Shown here one piece after another: positions 12,130 through 24,623 of a DNA stretch of 64,000 nucleotides. Position numbers and translations under genes: made by a program. The notes under the pieces were generated by a model that ran no database searches, was not told the DNA's origin, and saw nothing but the letters and a program-made list of their open reading frames with translations. Source of the stretch: Ephemerocybe angulata. Its lineage: Eukaryota > Basidiomycota > Agaricomycetes > Agaricales > Psathyrellaceae. The DNA is taken from NCBI GenBank assembly GCA_013368325.1, contig JAACJK010000229.1, forward strand, positions 124,001 through 188,000, written 5' to 3'. Position 1 is the stretch's first letter, and the number at the start of each line of letters is the position of its first letter.

Positions 12130-13400
12130 TTGCGATGTATTCCTGTCTTGTTTTTTCTCCATTAAAGATATTTTCCTTCCTGTGGACCTCAACCAGTAAA
12201 ACATCAACGGCCAAGTAGCCCACCGATTTGTGACCGCCTTGTTTTGCATTGTTTGCCACGTACCACTGGCACGGAGGCTTAACCTTCAACACGAGTGGGA
12301 AGTGAGCAACCTTCGAGAGTTAAGCTATTGTGACGAGAAGTCCGGCAGGTGATTGGGTTCGAATGGGGTGGGCGGTGGTTCAGGTTGACGTTAACACACT
12401 GCCAACAGGACCCCCCTATATGCGGTCTGATGTCCGATCCTAAAACCCCAAAATCGTCAAAATTCGTCGCAAGCCCTTCCGGCCGTTTTCGGCGCATAAA
12501 TCTCGGCCAGACCCCATTTGGGTCCATTTTCGTCGCATACTGGATCGGACCTCCAGGAGGGCGCCTTTCGTCGCATAACGGCTGAAATCACGGAAAATGA
12601 GCTTTAGAGCTCTAAAATCTTCATTAACGGATGCTACTGTAGTGAAATTATGGTTAAAACAATAAGGGAGTCTTGCAGAAGTAAGAGAAAGAATGATATC
12701 AGTCATCGAGCTCGGACTCAGAGCTTTCCCCTCCTCCTGCTTCTCCTGAACGGCCACTACAGCTTTCCCGGCCACAAGGGCCTTCAGTGTCTTCACTAGT
12801 CCAAACAAAACAGTTGCGCACTTGGTAAGATCACCAAAGAGAGAACTGCCCTGCGAACATATGTTGGCGAGTTGGAACGGAAAGCCTTGGGAAAGCCGTC
12901 AACAGGGATAGATTGGGATGTATCGACGGCGTAAGAGGCGAGCGAGAAAAGGACGTGAGTGCGCGGAACCTGAACGTAGGTCGATGTTAACAGTTTTTCG
13001 CATGCCATGGAGCTGAAAAGCGATGCTCCCGCAAGAGGAACATACTTGCGCACGTAGACATATGACGCCGCTCCCAAATTGTCGATTGAACGCGCAAAAT
13101 CGTGTTTGGCGTTCTTTCCGTTGCCCCGCGAGTACATGGTCATCACTATAGAAAAGGCGATTTTGACAATATGAAGCACTTCCTGGTCTCAGAATCGTGT
13201 TGAAAGACGAGAAACGGGAGGTGGTCATTGACTACATGGTGGTTCAAGAGAGAGATTAACTGCATCTCGATTTTTGATGATCGCGTCACAAATCCACGCG
13301 CCTCAAAGATCGGGGACCCTCCTCTTTCACAAAAAGACAATGGTGTACCTGACTCTAACCTACTGTAGACACTGCTAGCACTATACCTAAGAACCGAGCT
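12130..13400. other. Gene-poor interval; possible decayed minus-strand sequence
   Basis: No complete gene. At 12421-12600 a motif CGTCGCA or GGCGCAT recurs at 12465, 12491, 12531 and 12569, next to repeated CC-rich words, which looks like a diverged interspersed repeat. On the minus strand between about 12440 and 13230 two long overlapping frames are open, with splice-like sites between them, but no joined model or recognisable domain emerged. This may be the remains of a gene or mobile element. Confidence 0.3.
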
Positions 13401-13407
13401 GTCGTTA

Positions 13408-13847
13408 GATGGGTAGAACTCGATTTGGTAAAAGGCCCCGGAAAAGTACCGTCACGCGTCACGCAACTGCATCAGCTCGTTGCTTTCCCGCCTCCTATGC
13501 CCGCCCCTCCCCCCACAGACCCTCCGACTGTCTAATTCGAGGCCCTTGGGCCGAGCCTGAGATGAGCGGCAAGGAGGCTGGCCGTGGGACCCACGTATTG
13601 CGAAGCGGTCTTGCATCGGGGGGCAGTGGGACCCTCCCCGAAGCATTGCGGGGCCCCCCCGAAGGGAGGGGTGCGATGCTGAGCGGGAGGGAGCTATCCA
13701 TGTGAGAATGTGGGGTTGTCGCGAATGAAAAGGACCTGTACTCACCGATAACCCTACCACAGGGCTCCATTTACGGTGAGAAGCGCCCACCATCCTCGCT
13801 TGATGTGACCGTGACCGGGGCTTTTCCGAATCGAGTTCTACCCATCG
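13408..13847. mobile_element. MITE-like element with about 42-bp terminal inverted repeats
   Basis: The left end reads GATGGGTAGAACTCGATT, followed by GGTAAAAGGCCCCGG and a GTCACG-rich block. The right end (about 13806-13847), read in reverse complement, gives the same GATGGGTAGAACTCGATT, then CGGAAAAGCCCCGGTCACG. The roughly 440-bp interior is GC-rich and has no convincing coding frame. No clear target-site duplication could be settled by eye. Size and structure fit a non-autonomous DNA transposon. Confidence 0.65.
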
Positions 13848-14715
13848 TATGTAGTCTACGTGTGTATCGTAGCGCGTAGGTTAGAACGAGGGAGGGAATC
13901 GGCTTGGTGTCGATTGGGTATCGGCTAATACCCGATGCTCCATCTCCCAGTCGGTAGAGTACAGCTCCAGTCGGGCTGCACTGCATGCATATTTCTAGGG
14001 ACTATAACGCAGCCTCGCACTAGCATCTGGAAGAGACCTATGTAAGCCTAGCATTCGGAACATACTTATGAGTCCCATCTGTGTTTCATAGTAGTGTGTC
14101 CGGTAGTAATAATAGTCTATGAATGGTCGACCCACAACCCATGAGGTCGGCACTTGGTCGGCGCCTTCAAATTGGCGAACGGATATTCTGTGAGTGAAAT
14201 GTGGTGTATTATAAGACCTACGCGGGCTCTGCTGCCCGTTGTCTGACGGCACCTTGTAGTTAGGAATGGAAGGTAATGGCAGTATGCAGCAGTTCCTTTT
14301 TGTGTACTCTTCAAATACAGGACGAGTCGACGACTGGCAATCTTCTTGTGGAGGTCGCGGCCGGCTCACTTAATTATTATTGAGCAGTCCTCTGCATATT
14401 TGACTCCATATGGATGACCATGATCCGCAGAATCAGACCGAGGAGGCATGGACTCGGCTTGAAGGGGTCGAGTACTAGACCCACCTGGCACCATTGCAGA
14501 GTGTGATTATGATCATCTCCAGCCGCCTATCCGCGACTGGCTTCTCTGATGTCATGCGAGCCTGAGCGTGTATTTCTGGCACTGTCGTCTCAGCTGAGCC
14601 AGTCTCCACTGATTGATCGTCGACGCGATATTTATATAAGAGAGGACAATTCTCGCTTACTCGCCAGCCCATCCACACAGCGGTTCACCTCGCTATCTGA
14701 CAAGATCAAGACAAG
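13848..14715. other. Upstream region of the thaumatin/ricin-B gene
   Basis: No gene recognised. A TATA-like ATATTTATATAA lies at about 14629-14640, some 75-85 bp before the ATG at 14716, and would serve as a core promoter for that secreted protein gene. Confidence 0.4.
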
Positions 14716-15907
14716 ATGATACTTACCACCATTCACTCCATTTCTCTACTCCTTCTCTCGAGCATCTCTCTTACGAGTGCCATCATCGAGAAGCGTCAAA
14801 GTGGATATGCCACGCAGTTTATAATACGCAACTCCTGTCCTGGACCAATCCAGCTCTACGTGGGATCGTCAATGGAAGCAACGCTACAACCTGGAGATAC
14901 TCACACCCGCTTTGGCTACAACTATACGGACCTTTTCTTTACGGACGCCAACGGTGGCAATGCGAATGGTGCTGGAACCACACGGGCGGGATTCTTCGAT
15001 GTGAGTGTGACAATTGACGTTCATGACTTATTGGGCGCTTAAAGGGCGCTCTCCATAGAATGGATACTACTACATTACGAAAGACGATACTGGACCGCTT
15101 AACACCGGAATGAGCATCGTCCCACGTGCAGAACCTGTGAGTATTCAATGCCCAGCGCAGATCCCTTTCTCAACTTCTTGCCAGCATGACGGTTTCTGCG
15201 TCCCAATCACCTGTGACGCTTCCAACTGTACGACTGCTTTCAACTACGTTCCCTACAAGTTCCCCCCGGTCCTTGACACTGCCCCGACTCCCCCCTATTA
15301 CCGCTGCCCGACTCTCAATACCACTTATGAGGTAACCTTCTGCCCAAGTGGAGCATGGCCTCCTTCCGACTCGACTTGGACTATCCACCCAGGATACTCT
15401 GGACAAAACACCAAGTGTCTTGACGTCCGGGGAGGGACGCTCGAGAATGGAACGCCAGTCCAGATCTACGAATGTAATGGAAGCGCTGCGCAAAATTGGC
15501 AATTGGTAAAAGGAAGCACGAAGGTGAAGCTAGGTGGAACGAATTTCTGCTTGGATGCAGGGTCGAGTAAGTCACACATTTCTTTGGGCTATCCCTATTT
15601 ACGAGCATATGCTCTATTAACTGACACAATCTCTCTCTGCCTCAAATAGGTCCAGCGAACGGCGTTGGGCTGAAGATCTGGCAATGTTACGACAACCTTC
15701 CTGCCCAGCAATGGTACTTCACAGACGATAATAGAATCGCGCTGGAAGGACAAGGTATGCAGTGTCGAACATGATAGAACTGCACTGCGAACTAATTTGC
15801 GTATAGGCCAATGTTTGGATTTACCCAACGGTTCCCTCGTAGACTCAACCCAAGTGCAGACCTGGGAATGTACGAGCAACAACTACAACCAGGTTTGGTC
15901 AATTTGA
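14716..15907 (+). CDS. Secreted thaumatin-like / ricin B-type lectin fusion protein
   Basis: Exons 14716-15000, 15059-15566, 15650-15754 and 15807-15907; 332 aa. All introns are GT-AG (GTGAGT, GTAAGT, GTATGC donors) and keep frame. Residues 1-22 form a signal peptide, followed by a Lys-Arg (EKR) site. The next roughly 190 aa are Cys- and Asn-glycosylation-rich and resemble the osmotin/thaumatin-like fold (FIIRNSCPGPIQLYVG at the mature N-terminus). The C-terminal roughly 120 aa is a ricin B-type beta-trefoil: three CLD...Q.W-type repeats ending QNW, QQW and QVW. It is expected to be secreted and to bind carbohydrate. No A-chain-like catalytic domain is present. Domain order is clear; biological role (wall remodelling, defence) is inference. 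Confidence 0.85.
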
Positions 15908-16107
15908 GTTCCATCCGGAATTCAGCTTCGCTTCGCTACTTAGGACTATTTTGGACTTCCTATATTCTACGTGGACTCACAGACGATACTCGGAACAATG
16001 TGTAGTACGTTCAATTCATGATCAACGGACATTACCCAGTACAGAGTACATCGAAATTGCAAGTAGGAGGAGTTATAGTATGCTGTGAGTCGGAAAGTCT
16101 GTACGAT

Positions 16108-17089
16108 CTAGGTGAAGACAATTCCTCCGTCGATTGACACAGTCTGTCCAGTTATAAATCCGGCCCCTTCGCTGGCCAGGAACGAGACCAACTGTGCGAC
16201 GTCTTCAGGTTCTCCTATCCTCCCAACTGCCTGAGACTTGATAACCGTGTTCATGAGCTCCGCTGCTTGAGGCGATGATGCCATGTATTGCTGTGCGAGC
16301 TCAGAGTTAATGAGACCCGGTGCATAACAGTTGACGGTGATATTGTGCTTCCCGAGCTCGTACGCTGTGGAAATACGGCAGCGTGTGTTAGTGGTAAAAC
16401 TAAGTAAAGGTAAGCTAGGACGAACCAGCTTGTTGGGTCAACCCACGAATGGCCCACTTCGTGGCGCTGTACGTCATTCTTCCGGGCTCAGCTAGGTCAA
16501 GGGTGAGCTTGGAGTTGGGATAACGCCTTTTTTAGTGCTCACGTTTGCGACCGACGATGGAAGATGCACCGATTATTCTTCCACCCCATCCTTGAGCAAT
16601 CATTTTGATAGCGGCAAATCTGCCCCAAATATTAGTCGTGGAAGATATAGCGAGGAAGATCCCCGTACTTATAGCAGAGCAGGTGACCCTTGAGGTTGAC
16701 GTCGAAAGTCTTCTGCCACCCATCAATATGGTCGTCGGTAATGAAATCAACAGGAGCGACGACGGCTGCATTTGCGACCATCTATATCTCGCATAAGCTC
16801 AGGGCTCAAAAGAATAAGGATCGAGACGCACAACATCTAATCTTTCCAACGAATTGACCATGCTCTTTACTTGTTCAAAGTCAGACACGTCAGCGAATAA
16901 CACGCTGGCTTCGTGGCCTTGCGCCTTCAGCTCCTCAGCGAATGCTTCTGCCTTCTCTTTGTTGAACTCCAAGTCATTGATGACGACTGCGTAGCCATCC
17001 GAGGCGAGTTTGCGAACGATGGCTTTGCCAATTCCATTCGCGGAACCGGTGACGAGAGCGACTTTCTTCGTGTTCGAATCTGTAGCCAT
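16108..17089 (-). CDS. Short-chain dehydrogenase/reductase, acetoin/diacetyl reductase-like
   Basis: Exons (minus) 17089-16832, 16781-16669, 16619-16543, 16491-16426 and 16364-16108; 256 aa, the usual classical SDR length. The four introns are 49-61 bp; the last donor, GTTCGT, is weak. The Rossmann motif TGSANGIG lies at residues 14-21; Asp39 ends beta-2, favouring NAD(H). The catalytic tetrad is complete: Asn115, Ser144, Tyr157 and Lys161 in YSATK. The usual NAG motif is replaced by NAA at 90-92. The C-terminal TGQTVSIDGG is family-typical. The closest recognisable group is fungal and bacterial (S)-acetoin-forming diacetyl reductases and butanediol dehydrogenases, but the substrate cannot be fixed from sequence alone. 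It converges tail to tail with the lectin gene, 200 bp apart. Confidence 0.88.
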
Positions 17090-18534
17090 GATGATGAGAT
17101 GGTGTCCAGTGACCGAACAGACTGGCCTAAGCCGGTATATAAGCCTACTATCCAGATGCCGTTGACAATGGGATGGTGGGGTATATCCGCGGCCGCCAGC
17201 GCGGAAAAATAGGTGGTGCTGGCTAGAAAGCAACTTGAGATGGTTTTGAGTATGCTATTACGCTGTCTGACGGATATGCATTGGAATACCTGGGTCTATT
17301 GGCCAAATTTTGGAAAGCATAGGCCTTACTGGCATTGTGAAATGAGGATTGGCGCATGGCGGGTCGATGCTAAATCCAGGGGCCTTTGCAGTAAGGAGGC
17401 AAGTTTCAATATGAAGGAGTCGGCTGGAGCTCAAGAGGCCCACTACTGTAGTATTACGGGCTTTATATCGTTATCCGTGGACTCATCTTTGCTTGAGGAG
17501 TACAAACAGGTTGAAGCTGCGAATGCATTGCGACCAGGGCTGGTGGTGTAGGTTTCCCACGGATGTTAATGGTTATCTTATCTTATCTTTCCACGGCTCC
17601 GATCGCCCTCGTACAGGGTCAGTGACAGGCGACGGCGATGTTAGCACTGGCGGTAGTATAACTGATTATCCCAGCATTATCCGCAGTATATACTGGAACT
17701 AAACCGTTCTAAGCACATAAAGGAGCGCTATAATGTTCCTGTATCTTCGCAGGCTCCAAGGGTTGCGAAGCGTCTTTCAAGGAGCGTCGACTTGAATGGA
17801 ATTATTGAACGGGAAGGTGTTTAGCCGGTAAAAGTGGGTCTGAGTGAAATTAAAGTACCTATTAGTTCATGGACACCTCAACCAAAGCTTCCTCTATGGT
17901 GATCATGTTTTGAAAATCGCAAGCCAGCGGAACCGCGATGAGCGCTTCGGCGGGCGCTTAATATGTCATAGCTGTGCGGTTCTCCCCCGGTTTGTATGTG
18001 AGGCTACTGGAAGATAACCCGAGTCTTTAATTTGGAGCCATATGAAGAGGGATCCGAGCTGGCAGCCCTCAGACCTCCATTTTTACCTTGTCGAACGAAT
18101 GACGGCCGTTTACAATCACACCAAACTTGGGTTTATGGTAGGATGTGATGGCAGCTAGTCAGACTACTACAAAAACACTCTGAATCAGAATGAGCAGGCA
18201 AAGGGCTAAACGCCCAGAGACCTTGTGCATGATCACAAATCCCAAACATAGTATCTAAGGTCGTAACCGACCATCAGGCCGCTCTTCCATTGGCATGGAC
18301 TGCACCACTCATTTCCCGCGACGCACAACATGTACAGAAATGCCCAAGACTACATAGTGCTTTCTCATCTCCTTCACCCGATCTCCCTTGCCGTGGGCCT
18401 ATTCTGTGTTTAGCATTTCGGCACTGTCGCGGCTTCACTTCGGCATTGTGAGCAGTTCCCACGATATGTCATCGCGACATTCCGCAGAATCGGCGTGTGG
18501 CTGAGCGAGACTCCTGCTTTTCACCACAATCTTC
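17090..18534. other. Intergenic region, no gene seen
   Basis: Only short, unsupported frames were found. It contains the divergent upstream sequences of the dehydrogenase (minus) and the F-box gene (plus). A TATA-like TATATAAG on the minus strand lies at about 17136-17143, some 50 bp before the dehydrogenase ATG. Confidence 0.4.
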
Positions 18535-20694
18535 ATGGAATCGACTCCTCCTTCCACATTTTTGAGTCTCCCAGCGGAAATTCTTATCAATGTCCTTGAC
18601 AAACTCGACCTCAAATCCGTGATATCGAGCACACAAACGTGCCACAAGATCAAGCAGATCTTCGAAGACTCCAGCCGTCTCCAATATGCCGCTGAACTCG
18701 AGCTCGCAGGGATGAAGGACAACCCGTACTGTGCGATGCCCATCGCCGAGCGCCTCGATAGGCTGCGTCGCAGGGAGGACGCCTGGAGAGAACTGCAGCC
18801 CGACTTCCTCGCGACCCTCCCCGTCCCACGGGCGCCTTCGTCCATCTACGACGTGACGCCGAACGTCTACCTGCTGGGGGTTGCGGTGGCCCCAGATATT
18901 CCGCTCACGAGGGGGATACAGAGCATGCGACTACCGTCGGAGATGGGGGATACGACGACGCCGTTCTTGGAGCTGCAGATGACGAAGCCTATCGTCGATT
19001 TTGGGACGAGTATCGAGGAGCACGACCTCCTTGCCGTCGTTACCATGTGCGCCACTCCATTTCTTTCTTTTAATGTGCGGCTCACCTTTCTGTAGGGCAT
19101 CGGCACCTGACACTGAAAGCATGTTCGCCCTCGAAGTCGCTTTGATTCGCCACTCCACGGGGATGATGCACGACGAGGCCCAGAAACCGCTCCTCCTCCT
19201 CGGCGGCGTGAACGACATTCCGAGCATCAGCATCGAGGTCTCCGGGGAAAATCTCGCCGTCATCGTCGTCAACCACCGCGAGCTCGACACCCCCACGCTG
19301 TTCCACCTCTTCAACTGGCGCACAGGAGCGCGAAAGGGCGCCGTGCGGCAAATGCACAATGCAGGCCTCGCGTTCCTGCGCGAGGACATCCTCTTCAATC
19401 CGGATACGGACGCCAACACCTTCAACCTCTACCACATCCCGTTCTCCACCCCCGGCGTTGACGACAAGGATCTCGAGATGCAGCGCATCCTGTCGCTGTC
19501 GCTCCCTGAGCTTTCGGAGAACCACCGCATCGTCACCCTCCAATGCCGTTGCGACCCGAGCCCCACGTCCGGCGACGCCTATCCGCGCTACTCGTCGCAC
19601 AAGCGGCCGTTCTCGAACGACCCTGCGCATGCGATCATGATCGTGGAGATGCGCGTGCGCGACCTTGCGAGTGGTCGTGAGCTGCCAGACGCTTTCGTGA
19701 TGTTTGTGCATCGGAGGAAGCTTTTGGACCTTCTACCCGAAGGCTGGGAGAGGAACCTGAAAGCCAGCCAAACGAGGGAGGAGGCGTCGATGGATGTGGA
19801 GGGTGAAGACGCAGAGGCAGGGCAAGAGGGTGCTCCACAGCCTCCCCCGAGTCTGTCGCCTAGCAGCGAGGTAGATGATGCCGATGCAGCATCCGTCCCT
19901 GGAGCCTATCCCACCTCCTCCGAGATGGATGCAGACGCCCCCACCGAATCAGACGACACTGCGCCCTCGACCTCTGCCCCTGGACCCTCGATCCCGGGCG
20001 CTTACCCCACTCCCGATCTCGACGAGCACGACTCCAGCTCAGAAGCCGTGAAGCGCATCCCCTGGGACTCCTGGGGCCCCGCGAACACGCGGTGGCTCGA
20101 CGCAGACAAGTTCAGCAGCGTGTACATCACCAGCACGGCAGGTCAGCGCTTTGTCAGCATCTCGAAAAGCGCACGGGTGGAGGCAAGTAAGCTTCGGGTG
20201 ATTGATTTCAATGGATATCATGTCAGGAAGGCGGCGCAAGCGCTGGGGAAGGGGATATGGAAGGGGTCGAGGATAGTGGGGGTGGAGGTGCCGAGGGTAC
20301 AGCAGGAGAGCCAAGCTGCAAATCAGAGTGCGGAAGGTGATGGTGAGGCGGAGGAAGAGGCCGAAGGAGAGGCAGACGACGATGAGGAAGGGGCGGAAGG
20401 AGCGGATGAGGATGAGGATGAGGCTAGAGAGGAGCAAGACCAGGGGCTCATGGGGTGCAAGGGCGCGTTCAAGCAGGATCCACTGGAGAGCAGGTTGCCA
20501 TATCTCGAGATGAAGACGAAAACGAAGCATAATTATAATGCCGTTTTGGTGGACGAGCAAAGGATCTTGGGTATCAGGGTATGTCCGATCCTTTGACGAT
20601 TTTATCGCTCACCATTGACGCCTCTGTGTTACAGAATATATCTGGGGAGGAGTGGAATGTCGTGAGGGAGGTTGAGATCATTCACTACGGTTGA
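18535..20694 (+). CDS. F-box protein (substrate adaptor type)
   Basis: Exons 18535-19046, 19096-20578 and 20635-20694; 684 aa. Introns of 49 and 56 bp (GTGCGC...TGTAG and GTATGT...TTACAG) preserve frame. Residues about 10-55 form an F-box-like helix set (LSLPAEILINVLDKLDLKSV, then a conserved TCHKIK helix), the typical agaricomycete F-box start, which would dock on Skp1 of an SCF ubiquitin ligase. The rest lacks obvious WD40 or LRR repeats. A Ser/Pro/Asp-rich disordered region follows and a very acidic Glu/Asp run sits near the C-terminus, just before the last intron. The target is unknown. Confidence 0.85.
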
Positions 20695-21014
20695 CCATGC
20701 ATGTGCACGGAAGGCTAGGTCGTCCTTACGCTGAAGAATGCAATGTGGCTTTTCACAATGGATGGAGAGAGCAGTCGCAAGAACCTCGTTGTATCTCCCG
20801 TCGCAAACCACCCTTCACGTGAGCTGGGTTCTTTTGCGATGACTGTGCACGGCCCTTTCAAGTTGATCGGCCATGCACAATCTCCCTCGGTTCTCTTTAC
20901 CACCGTGCGCGCTCTCTATCCTACAGTATACACTTGTGAGATGGTTCGGCTTGAACCCAGCCACGTTACTGAAAATGACCATCATTGTCGCAATTCAACG
21001 TCGAGATCCTACTA
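20695..21014. other. Short intergenic interval, no gene seen
   Basis: Convergent 3' ends of the F-box gene and the minus-strand gene ending at 21015. Nothing further recognised. Confidence 0.4.
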
Positions 21015-21853
21015 CTACACAAGAATCTGATACTTAGATCCCAATATCTTGATCGTCTTAACCGGCACCCCAGCCCACCACGTCCAGAAGCCCATCGGCT
21101 CCTCTTTGATTTCACCAAACATCTTCCACAAAAGTACGACTATGACAGCGAGGATGAGGCTGAGCTTGAGGAATTCCCCCCACAGGATGAGTAGTTTCTC
21201 CCATAGAACCCATACAATGTCAGTCGTGTCTGCGACCAAGAGGTAAGCATCGGTTCGTGAGCCGCGGATATAAATGAAAGGCGAGTAACGCACAAATAAA
21301 TCCACTTTGGAAAGCCTCCCATGACTCTGTGGTCTCGTAGCCCAACTTCCGATGAATTACTTCGACCTGACATAGGGATAGTGGATCAGTCATGCAACAT
21401 CGTCTGTAGATAACCCCGAAACTCACAAACGTTAAAGACGTATCGACGCCCTCCCCCTCGGTGTTCATGATGGGTCCAGGCTGCGTGTTTGAAAGGAATG
21501 CGTCGCGGTCCTCATGATCCTTTCGTTTGAGAAAGGAAGTAGATGTTGGGAGTCAGTCGAGGACTTCCCAACGAAACATCAAAGGAAGCGTACTTCAAAG
21601 CTCGTCTGGCTTCCACCAGAAGCCCATGTTTCATCGTCAAGGTACGCGTTGTGGTACTTCTTTATTTCTACCATGACTGAAGCCCATTCCACGTAAGTTC
21701 CTTTGATCATGGACGTCGACCCGGGGGTAGAACAGGCGCACCTGATCTCGGTTGTAAAGGGGGGGAACTAGGTCGTCAGACTCTGCTACGGCTATGTTGT
21801 TCAGAACGAAGTAACGTGCGTCAATGTCGTGCTCGGAGAGAACAAATGTCGAC
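21015..21853 (-). pseudogene. Hypothetical membrane-anchored protein gene with an apparent frameshift
   Basis: Minus-strand exons that join in frame: about 21708-21594, 21519-21427, 21366-21294 and 21229-21015. The C-terminus carries a hydrophobic helix (FLKLSLILAVIVVLLW) and ends ...GSKYQILV. An upstream exon starting near 21853 reads well (ARYFVLNNI, DDLVPPLYNRDQ) but runs into the next coding stretch (IKGTYVEWASVMVEIKKYHN) in a different frame across the CCCCCGGG run at about 21719-21727. No splice pair tried by eye repairs this. It may be a true frameshift, a sequencing error in the homopolymer, or an unusual intron. Earlier exons, perhaps to about 22010, were not resolved. The family is not recognised. 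Confidence 0.5.
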
Positions 21854-22244
21854 CTGTATGTTGGATGTGGGGTCTCAATGAGAGTATGGAATCGGAGGGT
21901 CTTTCAGCGATGTCGACTTTAAATCGGCTGCAGAACAAAGAAAGAGGAAATTGCCGATATGAACATCTCGAGGAGGCCATGAGGCATTTCGATGTACGTA
22001 GCGTGTTCATAATACTGCAGCATCGGGAAATGGTACATAATTGTACAGCGTCGATTTGACCCTAATATCTCCGGGAATGAACGAGGAAAGGCCACAGTGC
22101 ATACTTAAATAGCCGCAAGGTGTACGCGGGCGCCTATTCCGAAAGTGATGGTAGCTGTAGGACTCGACCGGTCCCACTGACCTTCAAATAACATGCGCCG
22201 GCGTGCCTCTCTGGAAACAATATCGTTTGGTTCATCTCTCTTTT

Positions 22245-24623
22245 TTAGACATTTAGGCCTAGTAATCGTAACATCGCGCCTCGGCATTGGCGAATCAAGA
22301 CTTCTGGACAGGATCCGGCCACAGTAACCCAGGTTTCGGCTTCCTACAGGATCGAAGGATTGAGTTGGATTGCTCATAATACCGCAAAAGGCGAACTCAC
22401 GTTGTATGAGCAAAACTACTCACGACAGTGTACCTCCCACCTTCTGGCCCGCGATGATCATAACGGAACTTTATGAAGGTGGCCATATCCTTTCGTTCGT
22501 CGAGGCGGAATATACCCTCCACCAGCAGAATATTGTCGCGATCTGCCTCCATATCGCGTATGTATTGCTGAATACGGGGTATCCAAGGACTTTTCCCCTG
22601 GCTGGGGCCCCATGTCGTGGCGTAGTACGAGTTCAGAGGGTAAGTCTTGTTGACTTCATAAATGGCGCGCGTGACTCCATAGTCGAATTGACTGAGGAAC
22701 AGGCTGGCTTCGTAGTCATCTGCCGACTGAATGGCCGATGATGGGTCTTTGGGGTCTTGGTGATGCACCGTCTCAGACGCTGGGTGCGTTAGGTCAGGTA
22801 GGATAGGCAATTCCAGATTGACACCAGCTTCCAGCGATCGTAGCTGGTCCCGTCTGATTCTTACTGATGGCCAGGACTTGTCGTGCTTCTGGGCTTTTGG
22901 TTGTTGCTCGGAGTTAGTGCCCATGCTCCACGGTACTTGAGAAGCTACGTACCATAATACTCGAGAGATAATACTGGACACTCCTTCGAGTGAAAGGCCA
23001 GCCAATCCTCTCTCTGACATTCCTTCGAGCAGTATGTTACTGAGTGACATCGCTGACAGGTCTTCAGGGTGCTGAAATAGCCGTCGAGATCGTGCCCCTC
23101 GTCCTCCCTCGGGTGCTACCAAAATGATGTTAGGCACTGCGGCAGATCGACTGGGACGCCTCTCACCTTCATGTTGTTACACATGTTAATCTTACACTTC
23201 TGCCTGTCGATGTATACGGAACGGCCGCGGGAAAGTACCTCCTGACAGTTTCTGCGAATCTCCTGGCCGCATTCATCTCCACACTCCAAACGATCCACCC
23301 AGAGCGACCTTTGCCCCCGTGCCACTGCCGATACGAAGACCTGAGAAAGATACAGGTACGGCTGAAGTGATTCCAATGCTTGGTATGCGGTGCTCTCCTT
23401 AACGCCAAATAGGGCGAGGGTGGTATGCGATAGACAGATATACGAACATTCCAGGATCCCTCCTTCTATCATCTTCGGTAGGTCAGCGCTAGGATTTGGC
23501 GACAGCGCCTGGAGGATAACCCTGACAAGAGTAGCGATGGACCTCGAGATGTGCGCCCAAAGGAATTTGTCGGTGACGCCAAGGTGGTGTGCCTTTTCTG
23601 TGAGATCGTAAAGGGCAGACGTGTATCTGAGAATAAAATCCTCCTTCTGGAAAGCGTCCCAGAGAGTCCTATCCATCAGGAAGGTGGAAGTTGCTTCCGT
23701 GAGGGACATATAGGTCTTGGCTGCAGAGAGAATGTTGGTTTGATCCGAGTCCGATACGATCTCCTCGATCCGTACAGTGATGAAGCGGACGACAGTGCGT
23801 CGGGTGGAGAGCTTGGCCGTGCGTAGTCGTGTGTGCATGACGTGCCAGCTCACTGGGGATTCCATATAGAGGCGGAGAACCTGAATAATAAGACAGGCCT
23901 CGTTGCCGGACTCGGATATAGGTAGATAGAAGTGTCGCTTTGTTTGGGGGTGGACCTGGCACAGAAGGAGGATTACGAAGTCCGCTGTGCATGGCATCGC
24001 CATCAGTTCTAGTTTGAGGGGATAGATCTCCGCCCCCAAGAGGATGATCATCAGCGTAACGGCGCAGAGACCTGCACCCTCTGCTGTGGTGACCCAGCTC
24101 CTTCCGTCGGCAAGTAGCCTCGCCGATAGGAAGAGAACACCTTTCATCCAGCCGATAATGGCGGGCCAGAAGTCAATGAGGACTCGCAGGCAGTCATCCG
24201 TGAACGACCGGACCATTGGTATGTTGTATCCGTCGAACAGCGCCTGAAGCACGATCATGAGGTCTTGAATAGCCCTATTCCCTGCCTTGAACCTATCGTA
24301 TTGATACGTGAGATCATCCTCGTAGTCGAGATGCTCTGGGGATGCCGAGTAGGAGATCGGGGCGAGTAAGGATTGGAAATATATCGTGTCTCCTTCCGCG
24401 CTAAGAAACTCGGCCAGGGCTTGCGATTCGTCAAGCGTCCCCGAGCGCTTCGCTCGCGCGCTTTCTATCAACTGTCATCGATGCCCTTGTCAGCACGAGT
24501 TTGAGTTCAGTGTGCTAGGGGAACGGAAACCTTTTTGCGGTGCTCATGTACGACGAGAGCCTGAGGAGCCCCCGGTGCAGGACGACGGCGTGTACCGGAA
24601 GTCCCAGTCCTGGGGCTTGACAT
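22245..24623 (-). CDS. MYND-type zinc finger protein
   Basis: Exons (minus) 24623-24531, 24471-23167, 23115-22953, 22893-22424 and 22343-22245; 709 aa. Joins are in frame with introns of 51-80 bp; the first donor, GTTTCC, is weak, so the N-terminal exon is least certain. The long exon 2 encodes about 435 helical residues without a recognised domain. Exons 2 and 3 together complete a MYND finger: Cys457 and Cys462, then Cys486, Cys489, Cys495, Cys499, His508 and Cys512 ([20 protein letters not shown]). The first pair is C-x4-C instead of C-x2-C. MYND fingers bind proline-rich peptides in transcription factors and regulators; agaricomycetes carry many such uncharacterised MYND proteins. The finger is visible only after removing a 51-bp intron. 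Confidence 0.85.
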
